Positions 45,348-56,312 are shown, counted from the stretch's first letter. The stretch is DNA of 64,000 nt from Euleptes europaea (GCF_029931775.1 NC_079332.1:2058501-2122500); one strand, 5' to 3'. Translations and numbers: made by a program. Notes: generated from the sequence alone by a model not told the origin.

Positions 45348-45533
45348 CTGAAGAAGACAAGAACCGCCAGTCAGGCTTCAAGCCTGCACACTCAACGAAC
45401 TCTCCGACATCTCTCCCCACCTTGAAACAGTTATTATAATTTATGACTTTGGCCTCTGGCCATCACGCACGCAGCCACGCTTCAGTGTGACAGACTGTGG
45501 CTCTCATCCTGTGCAAGGATGGTTCTCACAGAC

Positions 45534-45936
45534 CAGGCAACGAGCAGGGAGGGGGGACGGGGCAAGCCGGCCAATGGGTCCGGCGCGGGAAGAGGCGGTT
45601 GCCTGGAGCAACGGGCGGCTGGACGAGGCTGGGGGGGGGGGGCTTGGTGGCAAAGGGGCCGCTCACTTAACGCGGCTTCTGAAAAAGGACGCTCTATTAG
45701 AATCATGGAATCATAGAGATGGAAGGGGCACCCCCAGGTCATCTAGCCCAACCCCCCTGCACTATGCAGGGGATCCACAACTGCCTCCCCCCCCAACACA
45801 CCCCAGTGACCCCCTACTTCGTGCCCAGAAGATGGCCAAGGTGCCCTCCCACTCATCATCTGCTTAAGGTCATAGAATCAGCATGGCTGACAGATGGCCA
45901 CCTAGCCTCTGCATAAAAACCTCCAGGGAAGGAGCA
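45534..45936. repeat. Duplicate of the GC-rich block plus CR1 end seen at 39804
   Basis: From CAGGCAACGAGCAGGGAGGG to CCTAGCCTCTGC it repeats 39804-40214 with only a few substitutions and one ~10-bp deletion after CCAATGGG. It includes 45700-45936, a reverse CR1 end. It lies in the SPSB3 intron upstream of the 45245-45347 exon. Confidence 0.85.
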
Positions 45937-46030
45937 TTGGAAAGGTCACCCCCAGGGTCATCTAGCCCAACCCCCTGCACTATGCAGGAAATCCACAACT
46001 ACCTGCCCCCCCCCACCACCACACACATGC
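45937..46030 (-). repeat. CR1 LINE 3' end, short second piece
   Basis: Repeats the text CACCCCCAGGGTCATCTAGC and CTATGCAGGAAATCCACAAC directly after the preceding CR1 end, suggesting a local partial duplication. Confidence 0.7.
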
Positions 46031-46032
46031 TT

Positions 46033-46095
46033 TGATTATTCCATAAGCGGTAGAGAAAGTTGGCATATAAAAACCAACTCCTACTCTTCTTCCCG
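46033..46095 (+). repeat. tRNA-derived SINE, family A, 3' end only
   Basis: GGTAGAGAAAGTTGGCATAT, AAAAACCAACTCCTACTC. Confidence 0.75.
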
Positions 46096-46107
46096 CTAGC
46101 CAAGCTC

Positions 46108-46326
46108 ACATGAAAACATCTGAAGCTGCCTTCTACTGATTCAGACCCTTGGTCCATCAAAGTCAGTACTGTCTACTCAGACCGGCAGCGGCTCTCTAGG
46201 GTCTCAGGCAGGGGTCTTTCACACCACCCACCTGCCTAGTCCCTTTAACTGGAGATGCCGGGGATTGAACCTGGGATCTTCTACATGCCAAGCAGAGGCT
46301 CTCCCACTGAGCCACGGCCCCTCCCC
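46108..46326 (-). repeat. tRNA-derived SINE, family B, full length
   Basis: GAAGCTGCCTTCTACTGATT to CCCACTGAGCCACGGCCCC. Confidence 0.9.
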
Positions 46327-46662
46327 AAAGATCAATGAGCATTTAGCCAATTAAGAACAGAACTGTTTTCTAATAGACGCTTTCCTTAAAGAACTTCCTT
46401 GAGCCTCTTCTTGACTACTTTACTTTGGACCCATCACAGGGCCACCCGAAGCACAGTTACACCCTTCTAAGTCCATTGGAGTCAATGGGCTTACCGGGGT
46501 ATAACTTCATTCAGAAAGGCATTTCAACAGACAAATGTGCCGGGTTGCGGGGTGGGGTGGGGTAGGATCTTAGATCAGCAGAACATTTTTGAAGGACACC
46601 GGCCTCCTTTTAAAGCCAGAACTCTCACCATTCTTTAAATGCAAGCTTATTTCATTTATTGC

Positions 46663-46861
46663 ACAGTGGGTAGCCGTGTTAGTCTGTCTGCAGTAGTAGA
46701 AAAGAACAAGAGTCCAGTAGCACCTTAAAGACTAACAAGAATATTTTCTGGCAGGGTATGAGCTTTCATGAGCCACAGGTACTCGTGTGGCTCATGAAAG
46801 CTCATACCCTGCCAGAAAATATTTTTGTTAGTCTTTAAGGTGCTACTGGACTCTTGCTCTT
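46663..46861 (+). mobile_element. Palindromic retroelement end (Penelope-like form)
   Basis: A ~45-nt head (ACAGTGGGTAGCCGTGTTAG, TCTGTCTGCAGTAG) is followed by a ~70-nt arm, CAAGAGTCCAGTAGCACC to GAGCCACA, an 8-nt loop, and the near-perfect inverted arm ending GGACTCTTGCTCTTTT. Flanked by TTCATTTATTGC at 46651-46662 and 46862-46873. The right arm holds GGCTCATGAAAGCTCATACC, resembling the stem II-GAAA-stem III part of hammerhead ribozymes reported in Penelope-like elements, but the CTGAWGA part is absent. Confidence 0.7.
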
Positions 46862-46873
46862 TTCATTTATTGC

Positions 46874-47898
46874 TTTGTTATTTGCAGTCCGCCTTTCTAC
46901 AGAGAATAGATTTGACCGCACAATCCTTTTTCTTACAGCACTGGGGCACAGATTAAAAAAAAAACACACACACACACACCATAGGACCATGACTATCCTA
47001 TTACATTTACTGCCAAATTCACTAGGAGCAGAATTTATTCAGACATGAACCCTAACCAGCTGTCCTCCTGTATGAAAGGAATTTTATTTGAGTGATGCGA
47101 ACAGCTCAAGAGACACAGAACGTCGTTGTGGGTGTATCAGAAGGCTTGTGTACTCTTACTTCAAGAAGTCGTGCTGGGGGGGGGGGGAATTGCCAGACCT
47201 ATTTATATATATATTTATGTCAGAAACATAATGCCAACGTTCATTATGTCGATCTCTCTTAACAGGCGCACACTGTCGACAGTACAGCCGGAAGAAAGTG
47301 GCAACCATTGATAGCAGTGTCTTTAATCTGCAGGGAAATAATAAAAAAAGAGATCACTTGATACAACAATAACCCCATTTTAATCAAAACACGGGCCTTT
47401 CCCCTTGAAGCAATTCTTTACTGATTCGCTGGTGGGTGTCCCGTTTTAGCTTCTAACCATCAATAGCGCCGCAGAGATGAAACAGTCATAACTTTCTAAG
47501 TCTCTTTTTATTCATGTCTCCGGCTGAACCAATCCTTTTGCCTTGTGTCCTAATCTTCCACGGAGCTGCTTAGCTGAGCGCGTCCCGGGTTTCCTAACAG
47601 CTATAACTCAACAGGAAATTTTTATATACGACGGCACGGCACGAAAGAAAGGGAGAAAGTTAAGCAAATTCAATGGGAAAACACTATTTTGGAAAAGACA
47701 CCTGAAACTGCCGTTCGACTTCACCTGCCCACCTCTGCAGAGAGAACGGTCTTTCCAAATGACTGGAAATCAACAAAAATTCACACGCAACACACCACTC
47801 TTTCTGGAGAGTAAGTTCATCCCCTCGTAATTTACATTTCTGGTCTTGGCAACCTCTACCAATATGCATCGTCCATCCATCGTCCGTCCGTCCGTCCG

Positions 47899-47968
<70 letters not shown>

Positions 47969-48690
47969 CATCCATCCATCCATCCATCCATCCATCCATC
48001 CATCCATCCATCCATCCATCTCTATATAAATAAATAAAATGCTAGCAGCATACCTTTCTGGCTATGGGAGGTACTGTGACTAAAATGGCAGAAAACTCAG
48101 CTTGGTGTTTCTCGCCCCCACCCCGCTTTATAGTCCTACCTTTAATTCAGAAAGCTTCTTTATTCCTGGACAGAGAAAAAAAAATTACAGTCAAAGAGCT
48201 CAGGCCAAAGTACAAAGATCCAGAATAACTCCGCGTGAAACGAAAATGAAAAATTAGTAGGTGTTGCAGGATAATATTAGTTTTTAGCGTGGTGGATAAT
48301 GGCCCTGCTGAGTATAACAAGGATAATTAACACAACCCCCTTATGAGCAGATGATCGAGGAGCCAGCTCCAGATATGCCACCCTGGGAATAAGCGGAAGG
48401 GGAATTAAAATAACTTTCCACCATAATTTTGCTGTAATGCAGCTTCGGCTTCCCCTGGAAATAAGTCTCGTGTACTTTAATTGGACTAGGAACAAAAAAA
48501 ACACAGCAAAGCGAAATAAACCCTGGGAAAAAAAGAAAGTGAATGATGGCATTTTGAAAAGTAACTAAATGAGGAGAACACCCCCAAAGGCAACATGTTC
48601 ATCTCCTGGCAAAAGATGGGTCCAGCATTCGTAAAAAGGCAGGCGCTGTTGAGTTAACAAAAGGTGGCTACACCATTTTGCAGTCTATAG
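46874..48690. other. Unique block, candidate conserved non-coding DNA
   Basis: Outside the microsatellite at 47878-48018 the sequence is repeat-free. 47380-47620 and 48160-48540 carry many AT cores (AAGGATAATTAACACAACCC; GGGGAATTAAAATAACTTTC; GTAATGCAGCTTCGG), typical of conserved developmental elements. No exon-like frame. Confidence 0.4.
47878..48018. repeat. Compound CCGT/CTAT/CCAT microsatellite
   Basis: A short CCGT run, about 17 CTAT units, then about 13 CCAT units without interruption. Confidence 0.97.
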
Positions 48691-48697
48691 CATTAAT

Positions 48698-48907
48698 AGG
48701 GTTGCCAGGTCCCTCTTCGCAACCGGCGGGAGGTTTTTTTGGGGCGGAGGCTAAGGAAGGCAGGGTTTGGGGAGGGGAGGCACTTGAATGCCATAGAGTC
48801 CAATGGCCAAAGTGGCCATGTTCTCCAGGGGAACTGATCTCTATCGGCTGGAGATCAGTTGTAATAGCAGGAGATCTCCAGCTAGTACCTGGAGGTTGGC
48901 AACCCTA
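48698..48907. mobile_element. hAT MITE, complete (TAGGGTTGCC ends)
   Basis: 210 bp with ends TAGGGTTGCCAGGTCC and GGAGGTTGGCAACCCTA. 8-bp duplication AGCATTAA at 48690-48697 and 48908-48915. The 8-bp duplication and end sequence indicate a hAT superfamily element. It encodes nothing. Confidence 0.88.
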
Positions 48908-49019
48908 AGCATTAAAGACATACGATACAAAGCATTAGTTACAAAGCATCAAAGACATACGTTACAAAGAGGCCTACAGGATTAGAACTGTTTTCGCAAG
49001 GTGGCCCATAAACCATAGA

Positions 49020-49515
49020 TAGGGTTGCCAGGTCCCTCTTCACCATCGGTGGGAGATTTGGAGGGTGGAGCCTGAGGAGGGCGGGGTTTGGGGAGGGACT
49101 TCAATGCCATAGAGTCCAATGGCCAAAACGGCCATTTCTCCAGGTGAACTGATCTCTATCGGCTGGAGATCAGTTGGAATAGCAGGAGATCTTCTGCTAT
49201 TACCTGGAGGTTTAGCAAAAAGAAGCACCTAATACTAGATAGACTAGCTATGTGAAAAAATAGTATTCAGCTCACACTAATTATGCAAATGTTATTATAT
49301 ACAAATACAAGAAGCCAACAATAGTGGAGACATGCAATGAAATATATACAAGGATAAAGTGTAGCTAACAAGCTACACTATATCTTTGTATATATTTCAT
49401 TGCATGTATCTCCACTATTGTTGGCTTCTTGTATTTGTATATAACAGCGCACTTTTGCATAATTAGTGTGAGCTGAATACTATTTTTTCACATTACCTGG
49501 AGGTTGGCAACCCTA
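49020..49515. mobile_element. hAT MITE, complete, carrying a nested palindromic insert
   Basis: Same family as 48698-48907. 8-bp duplication ACCATAGA at 49012-49019 and 49516-49523. Interrupted at 49213-49491. Confidence 0.88.
49213..49491 (+). mobile_element. Palindromic insert A in a hAT MITE
   Basis: A ~38-nt head (TAGCAAAAAGAAGCACCTAA, TACTAGATAGACTAGC), then a ~118-nt arm from GTGAAAAAATAGTATTCAGC to GTGTAGCT, and its inverted copy ending exactly at the right boundary (ACTATTTTTTCAC). Target duplication ATTACCTGGAGGTT at 49199-49212 and 49492-49505. Shares TACAAATACAAG with insert B at 60935. Confidence 0.75.
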
Positions 49516-50127
49516 ACCATAGAGACCAAGGCCTTTCCCTGACATTGTGTCCTTAGCACTGGTATTTGTGGGTTTGGTGCTCTAAATATGGTTCCTTTCA
49601 GCCACTGTGGCTAATAGCCACTGACCGACCTCTCCTCTTTCTTGAATCTGTCTAACCCCCCTTGAAAGCCATCCATGCCGGTGGCTGTCACTACATCCCC
49701 TGGCTGTGAATTCTGCGGCGTGGCTACTTATTGAGTAAACGTGTACTTCCGTTCCTCAATCCTGAATCTATTGCCGATCGACATCATTGATATGTTCTAG
49801 CACCGTGGGAGAGGGCCAAAAAGAGGTTTCTGGGTCCATTTCCTCCACCCCATGCACAATCATAAATGTCTAACGTGTCTTCGTCCTCGTTTTTCTCCGG
49901 GGAAAACCTCAGACCCCGTAGCCGTTCCTCCAAGGAAAGGTGCTCCAATCTTAATGTAGAAAAATCCCATTGAACTGGGGGCAAGCGGCAGGTTTTGTGC
50001 GGGGTGTGTGTGGGAGGGAGAATGGGACGGGACAAAGAATAAACATCGAGGGCAACATTTCACAACCAAGGACACATGTGCTTGGGTGCCCCTATGCGTG
50101 GCTGGCACACATAGAGAGAAACATGTG

Positions 50128-50455
50128 CAGAAGGAAATTAAATCAAAAGGGTTTCTGTCTAGACATTAGGAAGAACTTTCTAACAGTTAGAGCGGTTCCT
50201 CAGTGGAACAGGCTTCCTCGGGAGGTGGTGAGCTCTCCTTCCCTGGAGGGTTTTAAGCAGAGGCTAGATGGCCATCTGTCAGCAATGCTGATTCTGTGAC
50301 CTTAGGCAGATGATAAGAGGGAGGGCATCTTGGGCATCCTCTGGGCATGCAGTGGGGGTCATTGGGGGAAAGTGAGTTGTGAATTTCCTGCATTGTGCAG
50401 GGGGTTGGACTAGATGATCCTGGTGGTCCCTTCCAACTCTATGATTCTATGATTT
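50128..50455 (+). repeat. CR1 LINE 3' fragment
   Basis: GCAGAAGGAAATTAAATCAA, then GGTTCCTCAGTGGAACAGGC, to CAACTCTATGATTCTATGAT. Confidence 0.88.
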
Positions 50456-51354
50456 CTAAGGCCACACATGCTGGGGAAAAGAAATAAGTAAATATGCAAT
50501 TTTATGCAAGGTGTTTCTGAATACATTCTAGCACTCAACTCGGAAGGTAGTTTTATTCAGCGGAGTTACCGTGGGGTTGTTAGCCAAAGACCGATGCTTA
50601 ACCGGGGAGAGGGGACGCAGCGGGGGAACAGCCTGAGGTTAAACACGGCTACGTATCTATATTCTGATTGCTCCTCTCAACCGAGAGGCTGCTGGAGGAA
50701 GATTAAGGCCTTGACCTCTGGGCCCGCTGAAGAAAATGACAAAGCCGCCATTGATTTCCACAACGGAGGATCAGAGCTTTGGAGGATATAAGATGTCGAG
50801 ATGAAAAGTGTTCCGGCCTCATCTTTTATTCTCAGCAAGCTTAATTTATTCTTCAGAACATTATGTCTTTCTTTTCCATCTCGGGTTTATTTTTAATCGC
50901 TTTAGTTCAGAAGGCACCAATTATCACATCTTTGAAAGTCTCTCCCCCCACCCCCTATCAAACACGAGTTTCCTTTCTTGCAAACAAGAGAGATATTATA
51001 TCTGCTAGGCGGCAACAGGCTGGATCCTCTCGGTATTAAGGGGTGGAAATGATCCCCCCCAAGATGACACGGATACCAAGCAGCCAGGGCATCCTGTTAC
51101 ACTGAAGTAAACCAGCACAGAAGTGTGTAACTGTGCTTAGGGCCACTGGCTCCTAGGCACGGTATTGGCAAGGCTTCAAGCCCTAGAAGGCCAGTTGACT
51201 AGATTCAGGCACGCTTGCCTGTTCATTTTCCAACAGGACACCTATGAAGCAATTCAACAGGCGAAGCTTTATTGCAATTTGGTCCGGAAAGCACGACTCT
51301 AGAGTGCATTTCCTTTGGTGTTCTTACTGCTTGAGGCTTCCCCGTGGCTACTTA
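50456..51354. other. Unique non-coding sequence
   Basis: No repeat or exon recognised. 50640-50960 has the mixed AT-core texture noted for candidate conserved blocks. Confidence 0.3.
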
Positions 51355-51356
51355 AG

Positions 51357-51857
51357 GAGATCTACGAGGAAAGGTTGAAGGAGCTGGGGATGTTTAGCCT
51401 GAAGAGAAGAAGACTGAGAGGGGACATGATAACCATCTTCAAGTCCTTGAAAGGCTGTCATATAGAGGAGGGAGCTGAGTTGTTTTCTGTTGCCCCAGAA
51501 GGTCAGACCAGAACCAACGGGTTGAAATAAAATCAAAAGACTTTCCGTCTATACATTAGGAAGAATTTTCTAACAGTTAGAGCGGTTCCTCAGTGGAACA
51601 GGCTTCCTCGGGAGGTAGTGAGCTCTCCTTCCCTGGAGGTTTTGAAGCAGAGGCTGGACGGCCATCTGTCAGCAATGCTGATTCCATGACCTTAGAGAGA
51701 TCATGGGAGGGAGGGCATCTTGGCCATCTTCTGGGCATGGAGTAGGGGGTCACTGGGTGTGTGTGGGGGAGGTAGTTGTGAATTTCCTGCATTGTGCAGG
51801 GGGTTGGACTAGATGACCCTGATGGTCCCTTCCAAGTCTATGATTCTATGATTCAGC
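51357..51857 (+). repeat. CR1 LINE 3' fragment, long
   Basis: Encodes YEERLKELGMFSLKRRRLRG and DMITIFKSLKGCHIEEGAEL, then the 3' UTR ending TATGATTCTATGATT. Confidence 0.9.
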
Positions 51858-52624
51858 TGGTGGATAAATTGATGGTTTGGTCCCATCCAACTTTTTATGT
51901 TGAGGTGACCTTCCTGTGGTTCTCTCCACCTACCACTGCTCTTTCAAGGCAGTTCACCTCTCGTTTATTGAGTTACTGGGCCAATTACAGCTCTTGCATT
52001 CTCCACCCTTAAGAGTCCCTTGATGCCCACATCTTCTTCATTCCAGCGCATGTGACAGCGCAGCCTTGGGTCAAGCCATCAGCCGTAAACATCTCCTTCT
52101 AATGCACCGCAGTTGTTAATTCAGTGATCTGCATGCTGCCAGTCATCCCGCCATATTGACGAGATTAGTTGGTAATTAAAAACTCCGACAAGCCATGCAG
52201 AAGGGGAAGGGGGGAACGACTCAATTAGCAGAATGTCACTGAATCTCATTTACATTGCTTACCACAGATTTATTCTCTAATGAATTAGAAAAAGAAGAGG
52301 AGGACACCTTCAGAGGGAGATCTATGGGCTTAAAGGCTTAAATACGTTCTCTAACTCTTTTATAACATCGTGCGTTGGCTAGCAGGAAGCATAGCGATAC
52401 AAGCTAATCTTGCAGAACAGGAAGCAACGGATAACAAAGGAGGACACGAGATTGAAATGAAAGCCACTAAGATTAGTTTAGGCTTCCCACGGTTGGGATA
52501 CGTCTTTCTCACTGGCCAGAAAATGGCCTCTATGAATTTCCCCACGCTCTAGGAATTTTCCCTAATCTCCTTGGTTAAGACCCAGAAGTGGCGTCACATC
52601 CTCTCCGAATTCCACTTTTTATAA
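51858..52624. other. Unique block, candidate conserved non-coding DNA
   Basis: 52050-52300 contains GTTGGTAATTAAAAACTCCG, GACTCAATTAGCAGAATGTC and TTCTCTAATGAATTAGAAAA, dense TAATTA-type homeodomain cores in otherwise balanced sequence. No exon-like frame. Confidence 0.4.
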
Positions 52625-52626
52625 AG

Positions 52627-52930
52627 AGTTTCCGTCTAGACATTAGGAAGAATTTTCTAACAGAGCAGTTCCTCAGTGGGACAGGCTTCCTCGGGAGGTG
52701 GTGGGCTCTCCTTCCCTGGAGGTTTTTAAGCAGAGGCTAGATGGCCATCTGTCAGCAATGCTGACTCTGTGACCTTAGGCAGATGATGAGAGGGAGGGCA
52801 TCTTGGCCATCTTCTGGGCATGGAGTAGGGGTCACTGGGTGTGTGTGGGTGGGAGGTAGTTGTGAATTCCCTGCATTGTGCAGGGGGTTGGACTAGATGA
52901 CCCTGGTGGTCCCTTCCGATTCTATGATCC
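52627..52930 (+). repeat. CR1 LINE 3' fragment
   Basis: GAGTTTCCGTCTAGACATTA to CCTTCCGATTCTATGATC. Confidence 0.88.
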
Positions 52931-53545
52931 CCAGGCATAGCGCCCCAAGTCTCACCCCATTTGCTGAGGAAGGGCCAGCAACCCTAACGTCTAGCAATCT
53001 GAGGGGGCTTGTGGTTTGAGAACAGTGCAACATTTCTGTGCTTAACTAAGGACTACTGTTTGAGGGGAAAAAAACTATCTGGAGCATCCAGGGGCAAACG
53101 GCAGAACGTATAAATCAATTGCAACACGCACATTTCTTTCCTGCAGGCCTTTTAAGGCTCTTCCTGTCTCCCTCCGACGAAAAACAGCAAACTACCTACA
53201 ATTAAAAGCCGCTGTTCCTCAGGCTAACTCAGAACACGACTGCAAAAACTGCCATAAAGCACACCACGGAAAGATGCCCCGCGTGCCTTTCCCTACCACC
53301 ATCTTACATGCCAGTGGACACGAGATGAGCCCGCCTGATACCCTCACTGTGTGTTTGCGAGAAGTTCCATCTGTCCGAGCTTCTCCACAGCTGTGCAGAT
53401 AGGAAGTTGTTAAATCTGTGATTTCACTGCATCCTCTTCCAGCTTCCACCCCGTTGGTTACATTACAATGCTCTAACGTGCTATTGTCCAACCACTTAGA
53501 TATTTTTAGTGGCACCCAGTGAACGATAAATCGATGGGTAATGCT
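52931..53545. other. Unique non-coding sequence
   Basis: No repeat or exon recognised. Confidence 0.3.
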
Positions 53546-53547
53546 CT

Positions 53548-53685
53548 GGGGAAGATGACTGGGGAAGGCACTGGCAAACCACCCCGTAAAACAAAGTCTG
53601 CCTAGAAAACGTCGGGATGTGACGTCACCCCATGGGTCAGGAATGACTCGGTGCTTGCACAGGGGACCTTTACCTTTTTACCTAA
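53548..53685 (+). repeat. SINE tail of a further tRNA-type family
   Basis: GGGGAAGGCACTGGCAAACC, GAAAACGTCGGGATGTGACG, CACCCCATGGGTCAGGAATG, ending in a CTTTTTAC run. Distinct from families A and B. Confidence 0.6.
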
Positions 53686-54118
53686 TGCTCTGCCAAAGTG
53701 AGCGCTCCAACGTTACAGGCGATGGATTCGGGGCTCCAGCTCTTCATCCCCTCTCTAATTCTAACTTTATCGCTTAGCTGATTTCATGGTTCGAGCGGGT
53801 TAAGCCTTGCTTTTATGTCCCCGGCACTCCAAATTAGTCTCAGGGCAACGGGGTGGGGTGGGGGTTGACGCACATACTATCTGCAAAATTAAATTAATCT
53901 CAAGGACCTCTGTCGTTTAGCGAGCGGTTTAGGGTGAGGAGAAGCAACAGATGAACCCGTGTAATGAACTAAATAAAAACTGAGTCGGCAACCTGGCAAA
54001 GCAAATGAACGTGGAGCTCGTGTCCTGAACAGTAGAGGTGCCGTTTGCCTTTCGTTAAAAAATAATGGATGCTTTATCAGTGATTTCAGAAACTGGAAGC
54101 AGTTAGTGTTAGTGGGGA
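53686..54118. other. Unique non-coding sequence
   Basis: AT-core-rich unique sequence (for example AAAATTAAATTAATCTCAAG near 53885). No exon seen. Confidence 0.3.
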
Positions 54119-54119
54119 A

Positions 54120-54216
54120 AGAAGCCAGCTGGGTGACCTTGGGCAAGTCTCACTCTCTCAGCCCCACCTACCTCACAGGGTGTCTGTTGCAGGGAGGGGA
54201 AGGGAAGGTGATAGTT
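54120..54216 (+). repeat. tRNA-derived SINE, family A, middle part only
   Basis: GAAGCCAGCTGGGTGACCTT to GGGAAGGGAAGGTGATAG. Confidence 0.8.
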
Positions 54217-54639
54217 TAACCGATCTGAAAGTCATCACAGCAGGCCAGAAGTCCACATAGGCACTCTCTGGCCGCTTTCCAGAAATAAATCGGCACAAAG
54301 AGGTCGTGACGTTAAAATGATAGGATGCTGCTCCCCCCAGCCCCAGTAAACCTTCATGCTCCTGATTATTAGGGTAGTTGTACCGCCAGTAGCGTCCTTG
54401 CTTCACTAGATTGAGATATCGGCTCATCTCTTTGGAGTCTGATCCACATGTCTCCTCGAGATGGAGATTGTAACTGTACCGTGTTCAACACTGATTAAAA
54501 CGCCAAGGCCTCTTGTTCGCTAGATTCGCTATTGTACACCACAATGGCCCCAGAAAACAATGTCGCCGCTTGCCTTGATTAAGACAAACCCCCTGAACAT
54601 CTGAGCAATTTTCAGCCACTATATTGAGAACAAAAGACA
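54217..54639 (-). other. Unique block with an unexplained 88-codon open frame
   Basis: On the reverse strand 54484-54215 is open for about 88 codons, reading YSYNLHLEETCGSDSKEMSR, YLNLVKQGRYWRYNYPNNQE, then ITSLCRF-like text (NVTTSLCRFISGKRPESAYV). Composition is protein-like, but no family is recognised, splice signals at both ends are weak, and the frame runs into a SINE. It may equally be conserved non-coding DNA. Confidence 0.25.
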
Positions 54640-54835
54640 GTTGTGCTAGGAAAAGTGGAGGGCAGCAGGAAAAGAGGAAGACCCAACCAGAGCTGGATGG
54701 ACTCCATAAAGGAAGCCACAGCCCTCAATTTGCAAGACCGGAGCGAGGCTGTCAAAGATAGGACATTTTGGAGGACGTTGATTCATAGGGTTGCCATGAG
54801 TCGGAAGCGACTTGACGGCACTTGACACACATTCA
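54640..54835 (+). mobile_element. RTE-BovB LINE 3' fragment
   Basis: Encodes VEGSRKRGRPNQSWMDSIKE, ATALNLQDRSEAVKDRTFWR, SRKRLDGT, then an ACACATTCACAC tail. The frame is intact over this short stretch, closely matching 11507-11690. Confidence 0.88.
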
Positions 54836-55395
54836 CACATACCGAGAACGGGGACTGAAGCAAACAAAAAAAACCCTCGGTGTTTTGTCAAACCTCATCG
54901 TTCCCCCAAACAAACACTTCTGATAGAATTAATAGACTTCTGCAGGTTCTTACCCCTCTTCTGTCCTAAGGTGGCCCCTTCTAAAGATCTCTGTCCCGTT
55001 TTCTTATTATCCCTTTTCCAAGGGGACAGAAAACAGTCCAGGGTTTATTTAGAAAGCATTTCTTTAATTTGTATTTGTTTTTTATCCCATGCTATTTAAC
55101 CATGCAAATTTGTCTTATTTGATGGTCTATGACTGCAAATAAATTAATGATTGATTGATTTGATTAATTTTAACTGCTCCGGTCTAGTTTCAAAAGAGGA
55201 GTGAAGTCACTTCTGGGACAAACGTTATCCACTTTCGGGGAAGGGGGGCTGGAGACTGCATGATGCAACTTCTGGGTAAACCTGCAAGTTACACCGTGCC
55301 CACTTTTCAGCTGCGATAGCTGTTAATAAACATATTGCCATCTTGCAAAATATGGCACCGTCTAGCACAATTCAAAGTAACTGACAGATGACCTA
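54836..55395. other. Unique non-coding sequence
   Basis: Includes an AATAAATTAATGATTGATTG repeat-like AT stretch near 55140. No exon recognised. Confidence 0.3.
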
Positions 55396-55460
55396 GCATT
55401 GTGCAGGGGGTTGGACTAGATGACCCTGGTGGTCCCTTCCAACTCTATGATTCTATGATA
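55396..55460 (+). repeat. CR1 LINE 3' terminus
   Basis: Only the last 65 bp: GTTGGACTAGATGACCCTGG to CTATGATTCTATGAT. Confidence 0.85.
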
Positions 55461-55934
55461 CGGAAAACATTTGCTCTGGGATGCCTTCCAGCCCCCAGCC
55501 CCCCAAAGCATACTTTTCTGTGTTTGATGGAGGAAGAATATACCATTTAAAGGGTTCAGGACGGGATGATTCCAAAGCCAAATGCGTCCCCCGTGTCATC
55601 GTGGCCCCACGCCAGAGCCTGCAAAGAATTTTTGAAGTGTCATCTTTTTGAAAGATCTCAAAGCTATACAATCCCTATAGCTTGGCACCCTCTCTCATTC
55701 AGATGCCTTTAATTTTCATATTTCTGCTCTCAGACAGTACCTCATTCCCCACCACCACCCAAAAAAAACTATTTAGGATGTCAAATTCCAATATACGGCA
55801 GCAGTGTTCAGTTTCTAAATAAAATAAACCATCCCTCCCTCCAAATCATAAACCAGTGGGGGCTAAGATGCTTTTAATCAAGCAGTACCCCACTCCACTC
55901 CCACCCTATATGGCAAACAGCATATACGAAAGAG

Positions 55935-56312
55935 GTAAGATTCAAAACAGATAAAAGGAAGTATTTTTTCACACAACGCATAGTTAAATTGTGGAACTCC
56001 CTGCCCCAGGATGTGGTGATGGCTGCCAACTTGGAAGACTTTAAGAGGGGAGTGGACATGTTCATGGAAGAAAGGGGGTATTCATGGCTACTAGTTAAAA
56101 TGGATTCTAGCCATGATGCATCCCTATTCTCTCCAGGATCAGAGGAGCTGGCCTATGATATCAGGTGCAGTGGAGCACAGACAGGACAATGCTGCTGCAG
56201 TCATCTTGTTTGGGGGCTTCCTAGAGGTACCTGGTTGGCCTCTGTGTGAACAGACTGCTGGACTTGATGGACCTTGGTCTGATCCAGCAGGGCTTTTCTT
56301 ATGTTCTTAAGA
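55935..56312 (+). repeat. CR1-type LINE 3' end (TTCTTATG subgroup)
   Basis: GGTAAGATTCAAAACAGATA, encoding [20 protein letters not shown], to GATCCAGCAGGGCTTTTCTT and ATGTTCTTA. Confidence 0.87.
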
